Source of the DNA: Candidatus Hungatella pullicola
Lineage (GTDB): Bacteria; Bacillota; Clostridia; Lachnospirales; Lachnospiraceae
Assembly (NCBI GenBank): GCA_019114305.1
Contig: DXFU01000057.1
Span: 1-64,000, forward strand
Reading direction: 5' to 3'
DNA length: 64,000 nucleotides
Made by a program: the position numbers and the translations under genes. The notes below the pieces were generated by a model, which made no database searches, had not been told where the DNA came from, and worked only from the letters and a program-made list of their open reading frames with translations. Shown one piece after another: positions 53,333-61,596 of this stretch (position 1 is the stretch's first letter; the number at the start of each line of letters is the position of its first letter).

Positions 53333-55066
53333 ATGATAAAAAGGCTGCAAAAACGATATGCTCTCTCCGAGCAGGGAGCAAAGGATCTGGTAAAAGGCTG
53401 TTTGGCCTGCGTCCTGCAAAATCTTTCCTTTATGTTCCCAGTGGGACTATTGTTTTTTTTCGTAAGCGATCTGCTAAACGGAGGTGTTCCCGGCAAAAAA
53501 ATCCCATTTTATGTTATTGGCTGTGTAGTGTGTATCGGTTTGATTCTGCTCACCACTTACATCCAGTATAACGCTACCTACTTTGCCACTTATACAGAAA
53601 GCGGCGTGCGGCGCATTACGCTGGCCGAACGGCTGCGGAAGATCCCGCTGTCCTTTTTTGGTAAAAAGGATTTGGCCGACCTCACCAGTACGATTATGGC
53701 CGACTGCACCTTCTTAGAGCAGAGTTTTTCCCACTTTATTCCTGAATTGGCGGGCTCCATCATCTCCACAATTCTCATTTCTATCAGTCTGTTCATTTTT
53801 GACTGGCACATGGCATTGGCAGCACTTTGGGTCACGCCTGTGGCTTTTGCTATCGTAGGCTGTTCTGCGAAAGTGCAGGAAAAACTCAATGAAAAAGCTA
53901 TGGATGTCAAGATGACCTGCGCCGACGGGATTCAGGAGTGCATCGAAACCGTACGGGACTTGAAAGCCAACAATGCCGAGGCTGAATACCTGAAGGGACT
54001 GGAAAAGAAAATCCGCGCAGTGGAACGCCGCTCCATTCTCAACGAATTTGGACTTGCCGTCTTTGTGGTTTCCGCATCATTAGTATTAAAATTAGGGATT
54101 GCTACGGTTGCGCTGGTTGGCTCCATGTCGCTTATTCAGGGCAGTTTGGATGTGATCACTTTCTTCCTGTTTTTACTGGTCGTATCGCGGCTTTATGACC
54201 CGCTGCAAGGCGCACTTCAAAATCTTGCGGCGATAATCAGCACACGCACCAATATCGCCCGTATGAATGAAATTCTCGATCATCCCATTCAGCGGGGCGA
54301 CAACCGGCTTTCCAACAAAGGCTATGATATAGTCTTTGACCATGTGGGTTTTTCCTACAACACTGGAGAAACGGTTTTGAAAGATGTTTCTTTTACCGCA
54401 AAGCAGGGTGAGGTTACAGCTTTGGTTGGGCCGTCCGGCGGTGGCAAGACGACAGTTTCCCGACTGGCGGCAAGGTTCTGGGATGTGAGCCGAGGCAGAA
54501 TTACCGTGGGAGGCATGGACATTTCCAAAACAGACCCGGAAACGCTGTTGTCCCTGTTTTCCATTGTGTTTCAGGATGTGACCTTATTCGACAATACTAT
54601 TTTGGAAAATATTCGGATTGGAAATAAAGAAGCTACAGATGAGCAGGTGATGGCGGCGGCAAGGCTGGCCAACGTGGACGAATTTGCAGAAAAACTGCCT
54701 GATGGCTGGAATACCAACATTGGAGAAAACGGCTGCGAGCTTTCTGGCGGGGAACGACAACGCATTTCCATTGCCCGAGCTTTCCTGAAAAATGCCCCGA
54801 TTATTCTTTTGGACGAGGCAACCGCTTCATTGGATGTAGAAAATGAAACGCTGATTCAAACAGCGCTCTCCCGTCTGATTGCGGATAAGACCGTGCTGGT
54901 GATTGCTCACAGGATGCGCACGGTGGCAGGCGCAGACAAGATCGTGGTACTCTCGGAAGGCACTGTGGCGGAAGAAGGAAGGCCGAAAGAGTTGAAGCAG
55001 AAAAACGGCCTTTACGCCCGTATGGTGAAACTGCAGACGGAAAGCCAAAATTGGAGACTGGCGTAG
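53333..55066 (+). CDS. ABC exporter half-transporter, second subunit
   Basis: The 577 residues again have a membrane domain followed by an ATPase domain with GPSGGGKTTV, LSGGERQRISIARA, LDEATASLD and IAHRMRTV. Both subunits therefore keep canonical catalytic residues, unlike many heterodimeric exporters with one degenerate site. The ATG at 53333 follows AAGGAGG, four bases after the first subunit stop; the frame is open upstream to 53219 but that lies inside the other gene. Base composition is more GC-rich than in surrounding genes. Confidence 0.93.
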   Translation: MIKRLQKRYALSEQGAKDLVKGCLACVLQNLSFMFPVGLLFFFVSDLLNGGVPGKKIPFYVIGCVVCIGLILLTTYIQYNATYFATYTESGVRRITLAERLRKIPLSFFGKKDLADLTSTIMADCTFLEQSFSHFIPELAGSIISTILISISLFIFDWHMALAALWVTPVAFAIVGCSAKVQEKLNEKAMDVKMTCADGIQECIETVRDLKANNAEAEYLKGLEKKIRAVERRSILNEFGLAVFVVSASLVLKLGIATVALVGSMSLIQGSLDVITFFLFLLVVSRLYDPLQGALQNLAAIISTRTNIARMNEILDHPIQRGDNRLSNKGYDIVFDHVGFSYNTGETVLKDVSFTAKQGEVTALVGPSGGGKTTVSRLAARFWDVSRGRITVGGMDISKTDPETLLSLFSIVFQDVTLFDNTILENIRIGNKEATDEQVMAAARLANVDEFAEKLPDGWNTNIGENGCELSGGERQRISIARAFLKNAPIILLDEATASLDVENETLIQTALSRLIADKTVLVIAHRMRTVAGADKIVVLSEGTVAEEGRPKELKQKNGLYARMVKLQTESQNWRLA

Positions 55067-55078
55067 TGTAGTGATACA

Positions 55079-55540
55079 CTGAAGTTGTCTGTACTTAATT
55101 CCATGTCTGGTTTCCATTTGGAAGTGGCATCTCCTACTGTTCCGTCCTTCCCGGGACATCTATAGCTGTTCCGGTACTATGACATCTGCTGACTTCTCAT
55201 GGCAGGCTTTACTCCATGGCGGCGAATATTTTATGGTCTTTGCCATGTCCATGAGACCTCCCCGGGTACCCACACGTTCTTTCCCACTTATACCTGCCCC
55301 GTTTACTGCTGGCGTTCCGTGCAGTTATTGGACTTTGGTTTGTGCTGCTGCCTTATCCACGCTTCACAGCCTATCCGGATATCATGCCCTGTGGGTACAA
55401 CTTTTACAGGCCAGTGGTTTGCCTCCGGCATCCTTCAGACCCCACCTCACGGTGACGCCCTTGCCCTTGGCTGCACCCTTCCCACTGCCGGGCGGGTCAG
55501 GGACTTTCACCCCTTAGAACGCGCGCCCGCCGGGCACACA
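55079..55540. other. gene-less remnant-like stretch right of the ABC genes
   Basis: About 460 bases with unusual C/T-rich composition and several overlapping short frames, none with a ribosome site. Translations such as GSGTFTP and DFHPLERAPAGHT recur, in my recollection, as spurious proteins in many gut genomes and seem to mark the end of a widespread non-coding or mobile element. I cannot name the family. It probably marks the right boundary of the acquired block. Confidence 0.45.
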
Positions 55541-55542
55541 GC

Positions 55543-55580
55543 AAAAGCGCTGAAGAATTTGTAAATCCTCAGCGCTTTTT
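55543..55580. terminator. bidirectional terminator between the ABC block and the ECF operon
   Basis: An 11-bp perfect stem (55543-55553 with 55569-55579) is flanked by a T-run on the plus strand and by TTTT on the minus strand. It lies about 50 bases beyond the ECF S-component stop codon. Confidence 0.8.
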
Positions 55581-55610
55581 GTATACTGTCTTTATGTATA
55601 CTGTCTTTAT
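55581..55610. repeat. perfect 15-bp tandem duplication
   Basis: GTATACTGTCTTTAT occurs twice in direct contact (55581-55595 and 55596-55610), between the terminator and the S-component gene. It is probably a replication-slippage duplication. Confidence 0.85.
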
Positions 55611-55627
55611 GTATCATCTTTCTGCAG

Positions 55628-56188
55628 TTAAACTTCTTTTGTAAGACTTCCCTTTTTAGAACGGGTTTTGCTGTAAAGGACCAGAAGAATGCTTCCAATT
55701 ACACCCATGGACACACTGTTGGAAATAGCTGCCACAATCCCCTGAGTAAATACCAAGTTGACTGGCTCCGCATATACAACAACATCAAGAATAGGAGCTA
55801 CCAGAACCCAGGCAATAATATTGCCGATTACCTGAACTACATTATAGCGAATCACATCCGTTTTGCCAAAAATGCCATCCTCCACCTGAAGCTTTGGATA
55901 TACCAGACCGGCAATAAAACAGGAAACGCCGCTTGCCACTACCCAGCTCCACCAAGCGGAACCGTACTGAATGGAATCCGAAAGGGCATGTCCGATAAAC
56001 GCAATGAGAGCGCCTGCTATCGGTCCAAACAAAGCGGCAAAAAATCCGCCCACACCGTAGGCTGTCTGAATGTCTGTCTCCGGGATTCCTGTAGGAATCT
56101 TAACATACATAAACAGAACCATAAACAGCGCTGCTCCCAAGCCGGTAGCTACAATTGTCTTGGTCTTAAAATCAAATAGTTTCTTCAT
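55628..56188 (-). CDS. ECF transporter S component (UPF0397-like)
   Basis: The 186-residue integral membrane protein has about six hydrophobic segments and an N-terminus like UPF0397 proteins: TKTIVATGLGAALFMVLFMYVKIPTGIPETDIQTAYG, in parts, then FFAALFGPIAGALIAFIGHALSD. S components bind the vitamin or small substrate for an ECF transporter; the ligand of this family is not established to my knowledge. It is the last gene of the operon with EcfA, EcfT and a SAM hydrolase-like enzyme, so the substrate may relate to adenosyl or methyl metabolism (inference). Confidence 0.86.
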   Translation of the reverse strand: MKKLFDFKTKTIVATGLGAALFMVLFMYVKIPTGIPETDIQTAYGVGGFFAALFGPIAGALIAFIGHALSDSIQYGSAWWSWVVASGVSCFIAGLVYPKLQVEDGIFGKTDVIRYNVVQVIGNIIAWVLVAPILDVVVYAEPVNLVFTQGIVAAISNSVSMGVIGSILLVLYSKTRSKKGSLTKEV

Positions 56189-56264
56189 GCTACTTCCTCC
56201 TTACATTGACTTTTTATTTTCATGGCGGCCCATCTCTCTGGACAGTCTGCCACTACTGACTTTT

Positions 56265-57113
56265 TTATTTGTCCAGTGTAAACTCTACAGTCCAGTCCGG
56301 ACCATAGCTTAAATTAAACTTCTCGCAGAGACTTCCCTGGCTTACCGCCATAGCCACCTTCATCAGTTCATTGTTGTAGATCATAGGATCACCCTTCTGG
56401 GCAAAACCAAAGCTCTGATGGAACAGAACCTTCTTTTCAAAAACAGTTTCCCCCTCATGTTTAATAGTCACATAAACATAATCCCCATAAGAAAATCCTG
56501 CCTTCTGGAATTCCTTCAGGGGAATATTGGTCCACAGATTTCCAAAATTAGGATCGTTGATCTCAAATACCCCGGCTGCTCTTCCCGGTTCTACCACCGG
56601 CTCCAGAATCTCATGCTCCACAATTTCATCTACTGGATATTCTGGCCCTACTCCCTCAAAATCAATGATTCCGCTGGCCAAACGAGCCGCTGTATACCCA
56701 AAAAGATCTCTTCCATGGAAAATTGCCACTTCCTCTGTTCCTTTTCCTCTCAAACGGTTGACAGATTCATCAATTTCTCTGACAGCCTCAATTCCGATGT
56801 AACGTTTTACGTGGGTAAGGGAACCGTTATCCGGGCTCACCACATAATGTCCATCCTTTGTTTTCGCTACACAGGCTCGTCTGCTGGTGCCAACCCCCGG
56901 ATCCACTACAGAAACATAGATAGTTCCCTCCGGCCAGAAGGGAAGGCTCTGATACAGACGGTAGCTGGCACTCCAGGTATCATACTGAGGCAGCTCATGG
57001 GTTCCGTCCATAATCTCCAGCTCTCTGTCAACAGACTTCACTACGCCGTACATAGAGCTTACTGCGCCTTCTTTATAAGTAAAATCTGTCTGAAATACTA
57101 AAATCGGCTTCAT
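56265..57113 (-). CDS. SAM hydrolase-type enzyme (DUF62, SAM hydroxide adenosyltransferase family)
   Basis: Members cleave S-adenosylmethionine with water to adenosine and methionine, or use halide in the chlorinase/fluorinase subgroup. The 282 residues start ILVFQTDFTYKEGAVSSMYG. The Asp-Arg-His triad of the hydroxide type is visible as Asp71 and Arg78/79 in VVDPGVGTSRR and His133 in IFHGRDLFGY, followed by the C-terminal beta-barrel domain. The usual aspartate after the TDF motif (TDFGxxDxYVG) is replaced by TYKEGAVSS. It lies between ecfT and the S-component gene, so its substrate or product is probably the transported compound. Confidence 0.88.
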   Translation of the reverse strand: MKPILVFQTDFTYKEGAVSSMYGVVKSVDRELEIMDGTHELPQYDTWSASYRLYQSLPFWPEGTIYVSVVDPGVGTSRRACVAKTKDGHYVVSPDNGSLTHVKRYIGIEAVREIDESVNRLRGKGTEEVAIFHGRDLFGYTAARLASGIIDFEGVGPEYPVDEIVEHEILEPVVEPGRAAGVFEINDPNFGNLWTNIPLKEFQKAGFSYGDYVYVTIKHEGETVFEKKVLFHQSFGFAQKGDPMIYNNELMKVAMAVSQGSLCEKFNLSYGPDWTVEFTLDK

Positions 57114-57141
57114 AAATTAATCTCCTTTTACATTTTTCATA

Positions 57142-57975
57142 TTATACAAATGGATTATAAAATCTGGATTGATTTACAAACCAGGTCATGCACAAAGATG
57201 CAGCAAAAACGGCCAGAGCCAAAATCATAGCCAGCCAGTCCTGCTTTTTCAGTTTTTTGGCCACATACCAAGTTCTCTTTTTCTTCTTCCCAAATCCCCG
57301 CAGATCCATGGCGTTGCTGATTACCTCAATTCTGTCCAAAGTAGAAAAAATCAGGGGAACACAGATATTCATCATGTTTTTTATTCTCACACCCAGCTTC
57401 TCCTTCTTGGACATATCCAGACCGCGGCTCTGCTGAGCCAGAGAAATATCCTGGTAATCTCTTATAGTATCGGGAAAATACCGCAAAGTCAGGGATAAGG
57501 CGTAAGCAGCCTTATAGCTGCAGCCGATTCGGTTAATAGAAGCGGCAAACTCGCTGGGATTGGTGGTCAAAAGAAAAATCATTCCCAACGGAACCACAGA
57601 AGCATATTTTGCCACCTTAGTTATCTGGTACAAAAGCTGTTCCTGAGTCACCACATATCTTTTGCTGAAACGGAATATCTCATGAGTGGTGCCATATATT
57701 TCTGTTCCGTAAGTGGGACTGAACAGGAAGGTAAGCACAAAATTAATAGCAAGGAAGATGACAACGTAAACGGCCATCAGCCGGACCTGACGAAACTCCA
57801 GGCCGGAAGCGGCAAATATCACGGCAGAAAGCGCCATGACACACAGAATAAACCGAATATCGTAGGAAAACATAACCGCAAATGTCATTGCAATAAAACA
57901 GATCAGCTTTGTCAGCCCTGACAGATTGTAAATTACATTATCCCGGTCAATGTAATCAAACAGCTTGCTTTTCAT
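57142..57975 (-). CDS. ECF transporter membrane subunit EcfT
   Basis: EcfT couples the two ATPase domains to the S component. The 277-residue protein has several membrane segments and the two coupling motifs with Ser/Leu-Arg-Gly (AQQSRGLDM and AMDLRGFGKK). The start at 57975 overlaps the ATPase gene by 20 bases and has a GGGGG site upstream; the frame is open to 58038. It is followed 28 bases on by the SAM hydrolase-type gene. Confidence 0.92.
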   Translation of the reverse strand: MKSKLFDYIDRDNVIYNLSGLTKLICFIAMTFAVMFSYDIRFILCVMALSAVIFAASGLEFRQVRLMAVYVVIFLAINFVLTFLFSPTYGTEIYGTTHEIFRFSKRYVVTQEQLLYQITKVAKYASVVPLGMIFLLTTNPSEFAASINRIGCSYKAAYALSLTLRYFPDTIRDYQDISLAQQSRGLDMSKKEKLGVRIKNMMNICVPLIFSTLDRIEVISNAMDLRGFGKKKKRTWYVAKKLKKQDWLAMILALAVFAASLCMTWFVNQSRFYNPFV

Positions 57976-59689
57976 CCTTGCGCATCCCCCTTTCATAATT
58001 AATAAAGTTCTGGACGAATCCATGGGGATCTGCCACACCGCACATCACAGCCAGCTGATACAGGGATGTAATTTTCAAATTAGCCTCTTTTGTAATAGTC
58101 TCATCTGTGAGAATTTTTGCCGCGCTGGCATCTCCAATCTTCTTTCCTCCGGAAATTACAATGGCATGAGGCGTGTATTCCAGCATAAGATGCATGTCGT
58201 GGGTAATCATTAAAATAGTAACCCCCTGGCTGTTCAGACTCTTTAAAAATTCCATAATTTCCGTATAATGGCGGTAATCCTGGCCGGCTGTAGGCTCATC
58301 CAAAATCAGAACCTTAGGATCCAGAACCAGCATGGAAGCGATGGTAACCCTCTTTTTCTGACCGAAACTTAACGCGGATACAGGCCATTTCTTAAAAGGA
58401 GACAAACCGCAGATCTTTAATGCTTTATCCACCTTCGTTTCAATCTCCTCCTCGGGAACTCCACGGATTCGAAGTCCCAAAGCCACTTCATCGTAAATCA
58501 TAGGCTTGCATATCATCTGATTAGGGTTCTGCATCACATATCCGATCATCTGTGATCTCTCTTTGATGGTCTTTCCCTTCAGATCATTTCCCTCAAAAAG
58601 TATCCTTCCCTGATTTTCTGTCACAAACCCACAGATGACCTTTGCCAAAGTGCTCTTTCCCGCTCCGTTGGTGCCTACTATGCTGACCATTTCTCCTGCC
58701 TCGATCACAAAATTAATATCCTGAAGAATCTTTCTCTTTTTTGTATACTGAAAGCTGAGATGATCTGCCCGCAGTATCTCAGGTCTGGACCTTTTTTCCG
58801 CTGTTCCTTTCTGTTCCCTGGCCCACTGGCGCACCTTGTCCTTTACACGGTCAATATCCAGCGTTTCCAGTCTTCCCGGCCTCATATCAGCAGACACCTG
58901 AACTCCCGCATACTTTAAAGCAGTGGCATACAATGGCTCCCGAATTCCCAGCTTGGGAAGAATATTGGCAGCAATCAGCTCATCAGGGGACATATCCGCT
59001 GCAATCCGTCCGTCGTTCACCACAATAATCCGATCCACATCCCGGTAAAGCACATCTTCCAGCCTGTGTTCCACAATAATTACTGTTTTATTGTAGTTTT
59101 TCCACACCTGATCAATAAGATCAATGGCGGTTTTCCCCGTAGCCGGATCCAGATTAGCCAAAGGCTCGTCAAAAAGAAGGATATCCACATCGTCTACCAT
59201 TACGCCGGCAAAGGCCACCCTCTGTTTCTGGCCCCCTGACAATTCAAAAGGAGAGGAAGAAAGAAGCTGATCCATGTCCACCATCTTTGCCACCCGCTCC
59301 ACAGTCTCTTTCATTTCCTTCTGTCCAACACAGTCATTTTCCAGAGCAAAGGCAATATCCTCTCCCACCGTCAGCCCAATAAACTGACCGTCGGAATCCT
59401 GAAGAACAGTTCCAACCATTTTAGACAGCTGAAAGATATTCATGTCCCTTGTTTCTTTTCCATTAATTTTCAGGCTTCCCTGAATCTCCCCCTTATAGGC
59501 AAAGGGAATCAGCCCGTTGAGACAGTTTCCCAAGGTACTTTTTCCACTTCCGCTGGGGCCTACAATCAGTACTTTTTCCCCCTCATAAATAGTCAAATTG
59601 ATATCATAAAGAGTTGGCTCTGCCTGACTAAAATAATGAAACTGAAAATCCTTAAACTCTATAATTGGTTTTCTTTTGGTTCCTTCCAT
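57956..59689 (-). CDS. ECF transporter double ATPase (fused EcfA1-EcfA2)
   Basis: The 577-residue protein carries two complete ABC ATPase domains in one chain. The first has GPSGSGKST, LSGGQKQR and DEPLANLDP; the second, from about residue 305, has GTNGAGKST, the variant signature LSFGQKKR and DEPTAGQD. This replaces the two separate EcfA proteins of group II ECF systems and points to a dedicated transporter with its own T and S subunits (group I), consistent with the genes that follow. AAGGAGG precedes the ATG at 59689. Confidence 0.94.
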   Translation of the reverse strand: MEGTKRKPIIEFKDFQFHYFSQAEPTLYDINLTIYEGEKVLIVGPSGSGKSTLGNCLNGLIPFAYKGEIQGSLKINGKETRDMNIFQLSKMVGTVLQDSDGQFIGLTVGEDIAFALENDCVGQKEMKETVERVAKMVDMDQLLSSSPFELSGGQKQRVAFAGVMVDDVDILLFDEPLANLDPATGKTAIDLIDQVWKNYNKTVIIVEHRLEDVLYRDVDRIIVVNDGRIAADMSPDELIAANILPKLGIREPLYATALKYAGVQVSADMRPGRLETLDIDRVKDKVRQWAREQKGTAEKRSRPEILRADHLSFQYTKKRKILQDINFVIEAGEMVSIVGTNGAGKSTLAKVICGFVTENQGRILFEGNDLKGKTIKERSQMIGYVMQNPNQMICKPMIYDEVALGLRIRGVPEEEIETKVDKALKICGLSPFKKWPVSALSFGQKKRVTIASMLVLDPKVLILDEPTAGQDYRHYTEIMEFLKSLNSQGVTILMITHDMHLMLEYTPHAIVISGGKKIGDASAAKILTDETITKEANLKITSLYQLAVMCGVADPHGFVQNFINYERGMRKDEKQAV

Positions 59690-59703
59690 GTATTCCTCCT
59701 TAC

Positions 59704-61230
59704 CTATGACCGAAGCCGGCAATTAATCTGATATTTGTCAGGAAGGAAATAGTACTTGATCCTGGCAATGGGAGTATCGTCCGCTCCGTACAAGACCTGT
59801 TCCATATAAAGAAGAACGGTTCCCTCCTGAATCTTCATATAAGGAATCACCTGCTGATCTGCTTTTATAACCTGAATAGCCAAATGGGCCGCCATTGCCT
59901 TCTCATAAATCTTCTGATCCATCCATATTTTCAGTTGGTCTTCTTTCACAGGCTCTTTCAGCCCCTCCTCCTTAAGCACCCTTATAGGTATCTGCAGAAA
60001 GGACTGGCCAATTGGTTCTTTTTCTCCATAATAAACATTATTGCTGGCCATTACCAGCTCCCCGTCTGCCAGCTGAAGCTTTTCCCTGGCAATATCGGTA
60101 GGTTCTCCCACATTATAGTCCATCTCCATCCGCCTTACAGGTTCCTTGGTACAGGTACGAAGAAAATTGCAGATTCCTTTCTCCTCCTTTTTCTGGCAGT
60201 CATAGGATACATAAGTTCCTTTTCCCTGTCTTTTGTAGATGTATCCGTCCTGACAGAGAATGGTGAGCGCCTGACGAAGGGTATTTCTGCTTACCTCATA
60301 GGCGGCCGCCAGTACATTTTCCCCTGGAAGCAGACTCCCTTTTTGGTACACTCCGCTTTTTATATCGTGATACAGCCTGTTATACACAGGAAGATAGGAT
60401 GGACGTCTGCTTTTTCCTGCTTTTGTCCCGGTTTTGGGCCTGGTAAGAGTCTGCCATAGTCCTGTTTTCTCAAATCCCATGTGAACAAACAGATTTTCCT
60501 TTTCTTCTCTGTCACAAAACAGGCCTGCCGTTCTCCCGGAAGACAGCAGTTCTTCCACAAGGACAGCGGTCAGAAAAGAAGCGTAGCCTCTTCCCCTATA
60601 TTCCGGCGCGCATGCCACCCCTCCGATCATAGCGGAAGAGCTGCTTAAAGCCGTACTGTTGGCATGAGCAATTACTCTGCCCTCTTTTTCCAGAAAAATG
60701 TGAACCCCGTCTCCGTTTATCAGGCGGTCTTCAATCATTTTTTTTGAAGTATACAAAGCCCTGATTTCTGGAATCTCCATAAGGAAATGATGGATCTTAT
60801 CCCCATCCCCCGGTTTCCCGCGCTTAAGAATCACATGATCTGAAAGCGTAATTCTCTTTCTCCCCTTAAACCGCTCCCCGTCTATAGAGTATAAGGTTTT
60901 TACCCCTTTTTGATAAGAAGAAAGAAGTGCGCTTACCTGCTCTGCCGTCTCCAACTTTCCCATCACCACCTCCGGCTGCCACTGCTGAAACAGCTGCCGG
61001 AGAAATTCCCTGTTAACCCCTCTTTTATCTGCTGACAAAATCAAATTTTCATAAAATCTCAAATATACTCCGCAAAGATTTTCACCGTTCCAATCACCGT
61101 AAACGGTTTGAAATTCTTTATCAAAACCATAGTTTTCAATATCAGCCATTAAAAAGGCGTGATAAACCCCCTCTTTGGCCAGATATTCCATAAGCATAGG
61201 CCTCTGGGCTTCCCCGCATTTTACTACCAT
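59704..61230 (-). CDS. GNAT acetyltransferase-GntR/UTRA fusion regulator
   Basis: This 508-residue protein joins two unrelated modules. Residues about 1-265 form a GNAT-type domain with a divergent first half and a clear acetyl-CoA loop, PEYRGRGYASFL (209-220), followed by NLFVHMGFEKTG. Residues about 278-345 are a GntR winged helix (YNRLYHDIKSGVYQKGSLLPGE, SRNTLRQALTILCQDGYIY, QGKGTYV), and about 355-505 a UTRA ligand domain. GGAGG lies six bases before the ATG at 61230. It heads the ECF/SAM-hydrolase operon (14-base gap) and has two palindromes over its promoter. It probably senses a ligand through UTRA; the acetyltransferase substrate is unknown. Confidence 0.9.
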   Translation of the reverse strand: MVVKCGEAQRPMLMEYLAKEGVYHAFLMADIENYGFDKEFQTVYGDWNGENLCGVYLRFYENLILSADKRGVNREFLRQLFQQWQPEVVMGKLETAEQVSALLSSYQKGVKTLYSIDGERFKGRKRITLSDHVILKRGKPGDGDKIHHFLMEIPEIRALYTSKKMIEDRLINGDGVHIFLEKEGRVIAHANSTALSSSSAMIGGVACAPEYRGRGYASFLTAVLVEELLSSGRTAGLFCDREEKENLFVHMGFEKTGLWQTLTRPKTGTKAGKSRRPSYLPVYNRLYHDIKSGVYQKGSLLPGENVLAAAYEVSRNTLRQALTILCQDGYIYKRQGKGTYVSYDCQKKEEKGICNFLRTCTKEPVRRMEMDYNVGEPTDIAREKLQLADGELVMASNNVYYGEKEPIGQSFLQIPIRVLKEEGLKEPVKEDQLKIWMDQKIYEKAMAAHLAIQVIKADQQVIPYMKIQEGTVLLYMEQVLYGADDTPIARIKYYFLPDKYQINCRLRS

Positions 61231-61259
61231 GCTTTTCCTCCCCTGGTCTTCCGATCTCA

Positions 61260-61274
61260 ACTTGTTGAACAAGT
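61260..61274. promoter_or_regulatory. candidate operator 1 of the GNAT-GntR gene
   Basis: ACTTGT-TGA-ACAAGT is a perfect palindrome (6-bp arms) covering the predicted -10/start region of the fusion gene. Confidence 0.55.
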
Positions 61275-61298
61275 AAAGTGTAATACATTACATGTCAA
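61270..61298 (-). promoter_or_regulatory. putative promoter of the GNAT-GntR/ECF operon
   Basis: A perfect TTGACA (61293-61298) lies on the minus strand; 17 bp on, the -10 position reads TACTTG, a poor match. A weak or activator-dependent promoter covered by the two palindromes is suggested. Confidence 0.45.
61279..61292. promoter_or_regulatory. candidate operator 2 of the GNAT-GntR gene
   Basis: TGTAAT-AC-ATTACA is a perfect 14-bp palindrome lying between the -35 and -10 positions, similar in style to GntR/HutC operators. Confidence 0.6.
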
Positions 61299-61596
61299 TA
61301 CAAAATCCCTTCTTTCCTATAAAAACAGGTCTGGAAATAGAAAGCTTAAAAGCTATGAGAAATTTGCCTTTTTCCCTATTTTATTACAAAAAAGCAGAAA
61401 AGATATGTCACATTTTTACAATATATGACATGATTTTCTTTCTTTCCCCTTATTCTTATTATAGATATTGCTTAAATATTATGTTTTTAATTTTTAGTTT
61501 TTATATATTTTGTTCGGATTTTCCATTTATTTTTCCAAGACATTATGGTAATATTGACATATATTAATATTTCGTTAAAGAAAGGGAGGAAACGCA
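61299..61596. other. AT-rich divergent control region before the TRAP genes
   Basis: No gene lies in these 298 bases. The region is very AT-rich. An inverted repeat ATGTCA (61405-61410) and TGACAT (61426-61431), spaced 15 bases, may be a regulator site. A TTGACA at 61554-61559 has no good -10 at the right distance, so I cannot place the TRAP promoter with confidence. Confidence 0.5.

Noticed and set aside
55179..55564. Two overlapping plus-strand open frames of 112 and 121 codons right of the ABC genes
   Set aside because: No ribosome site, odd composition, mutually overlapping frames; treated as a non-coding remnant.
55581..55610. CRISPR-like repeat
   Set aside because: Only two directly adjacent copies without spacers; no other regularly spaced repeats in the window.
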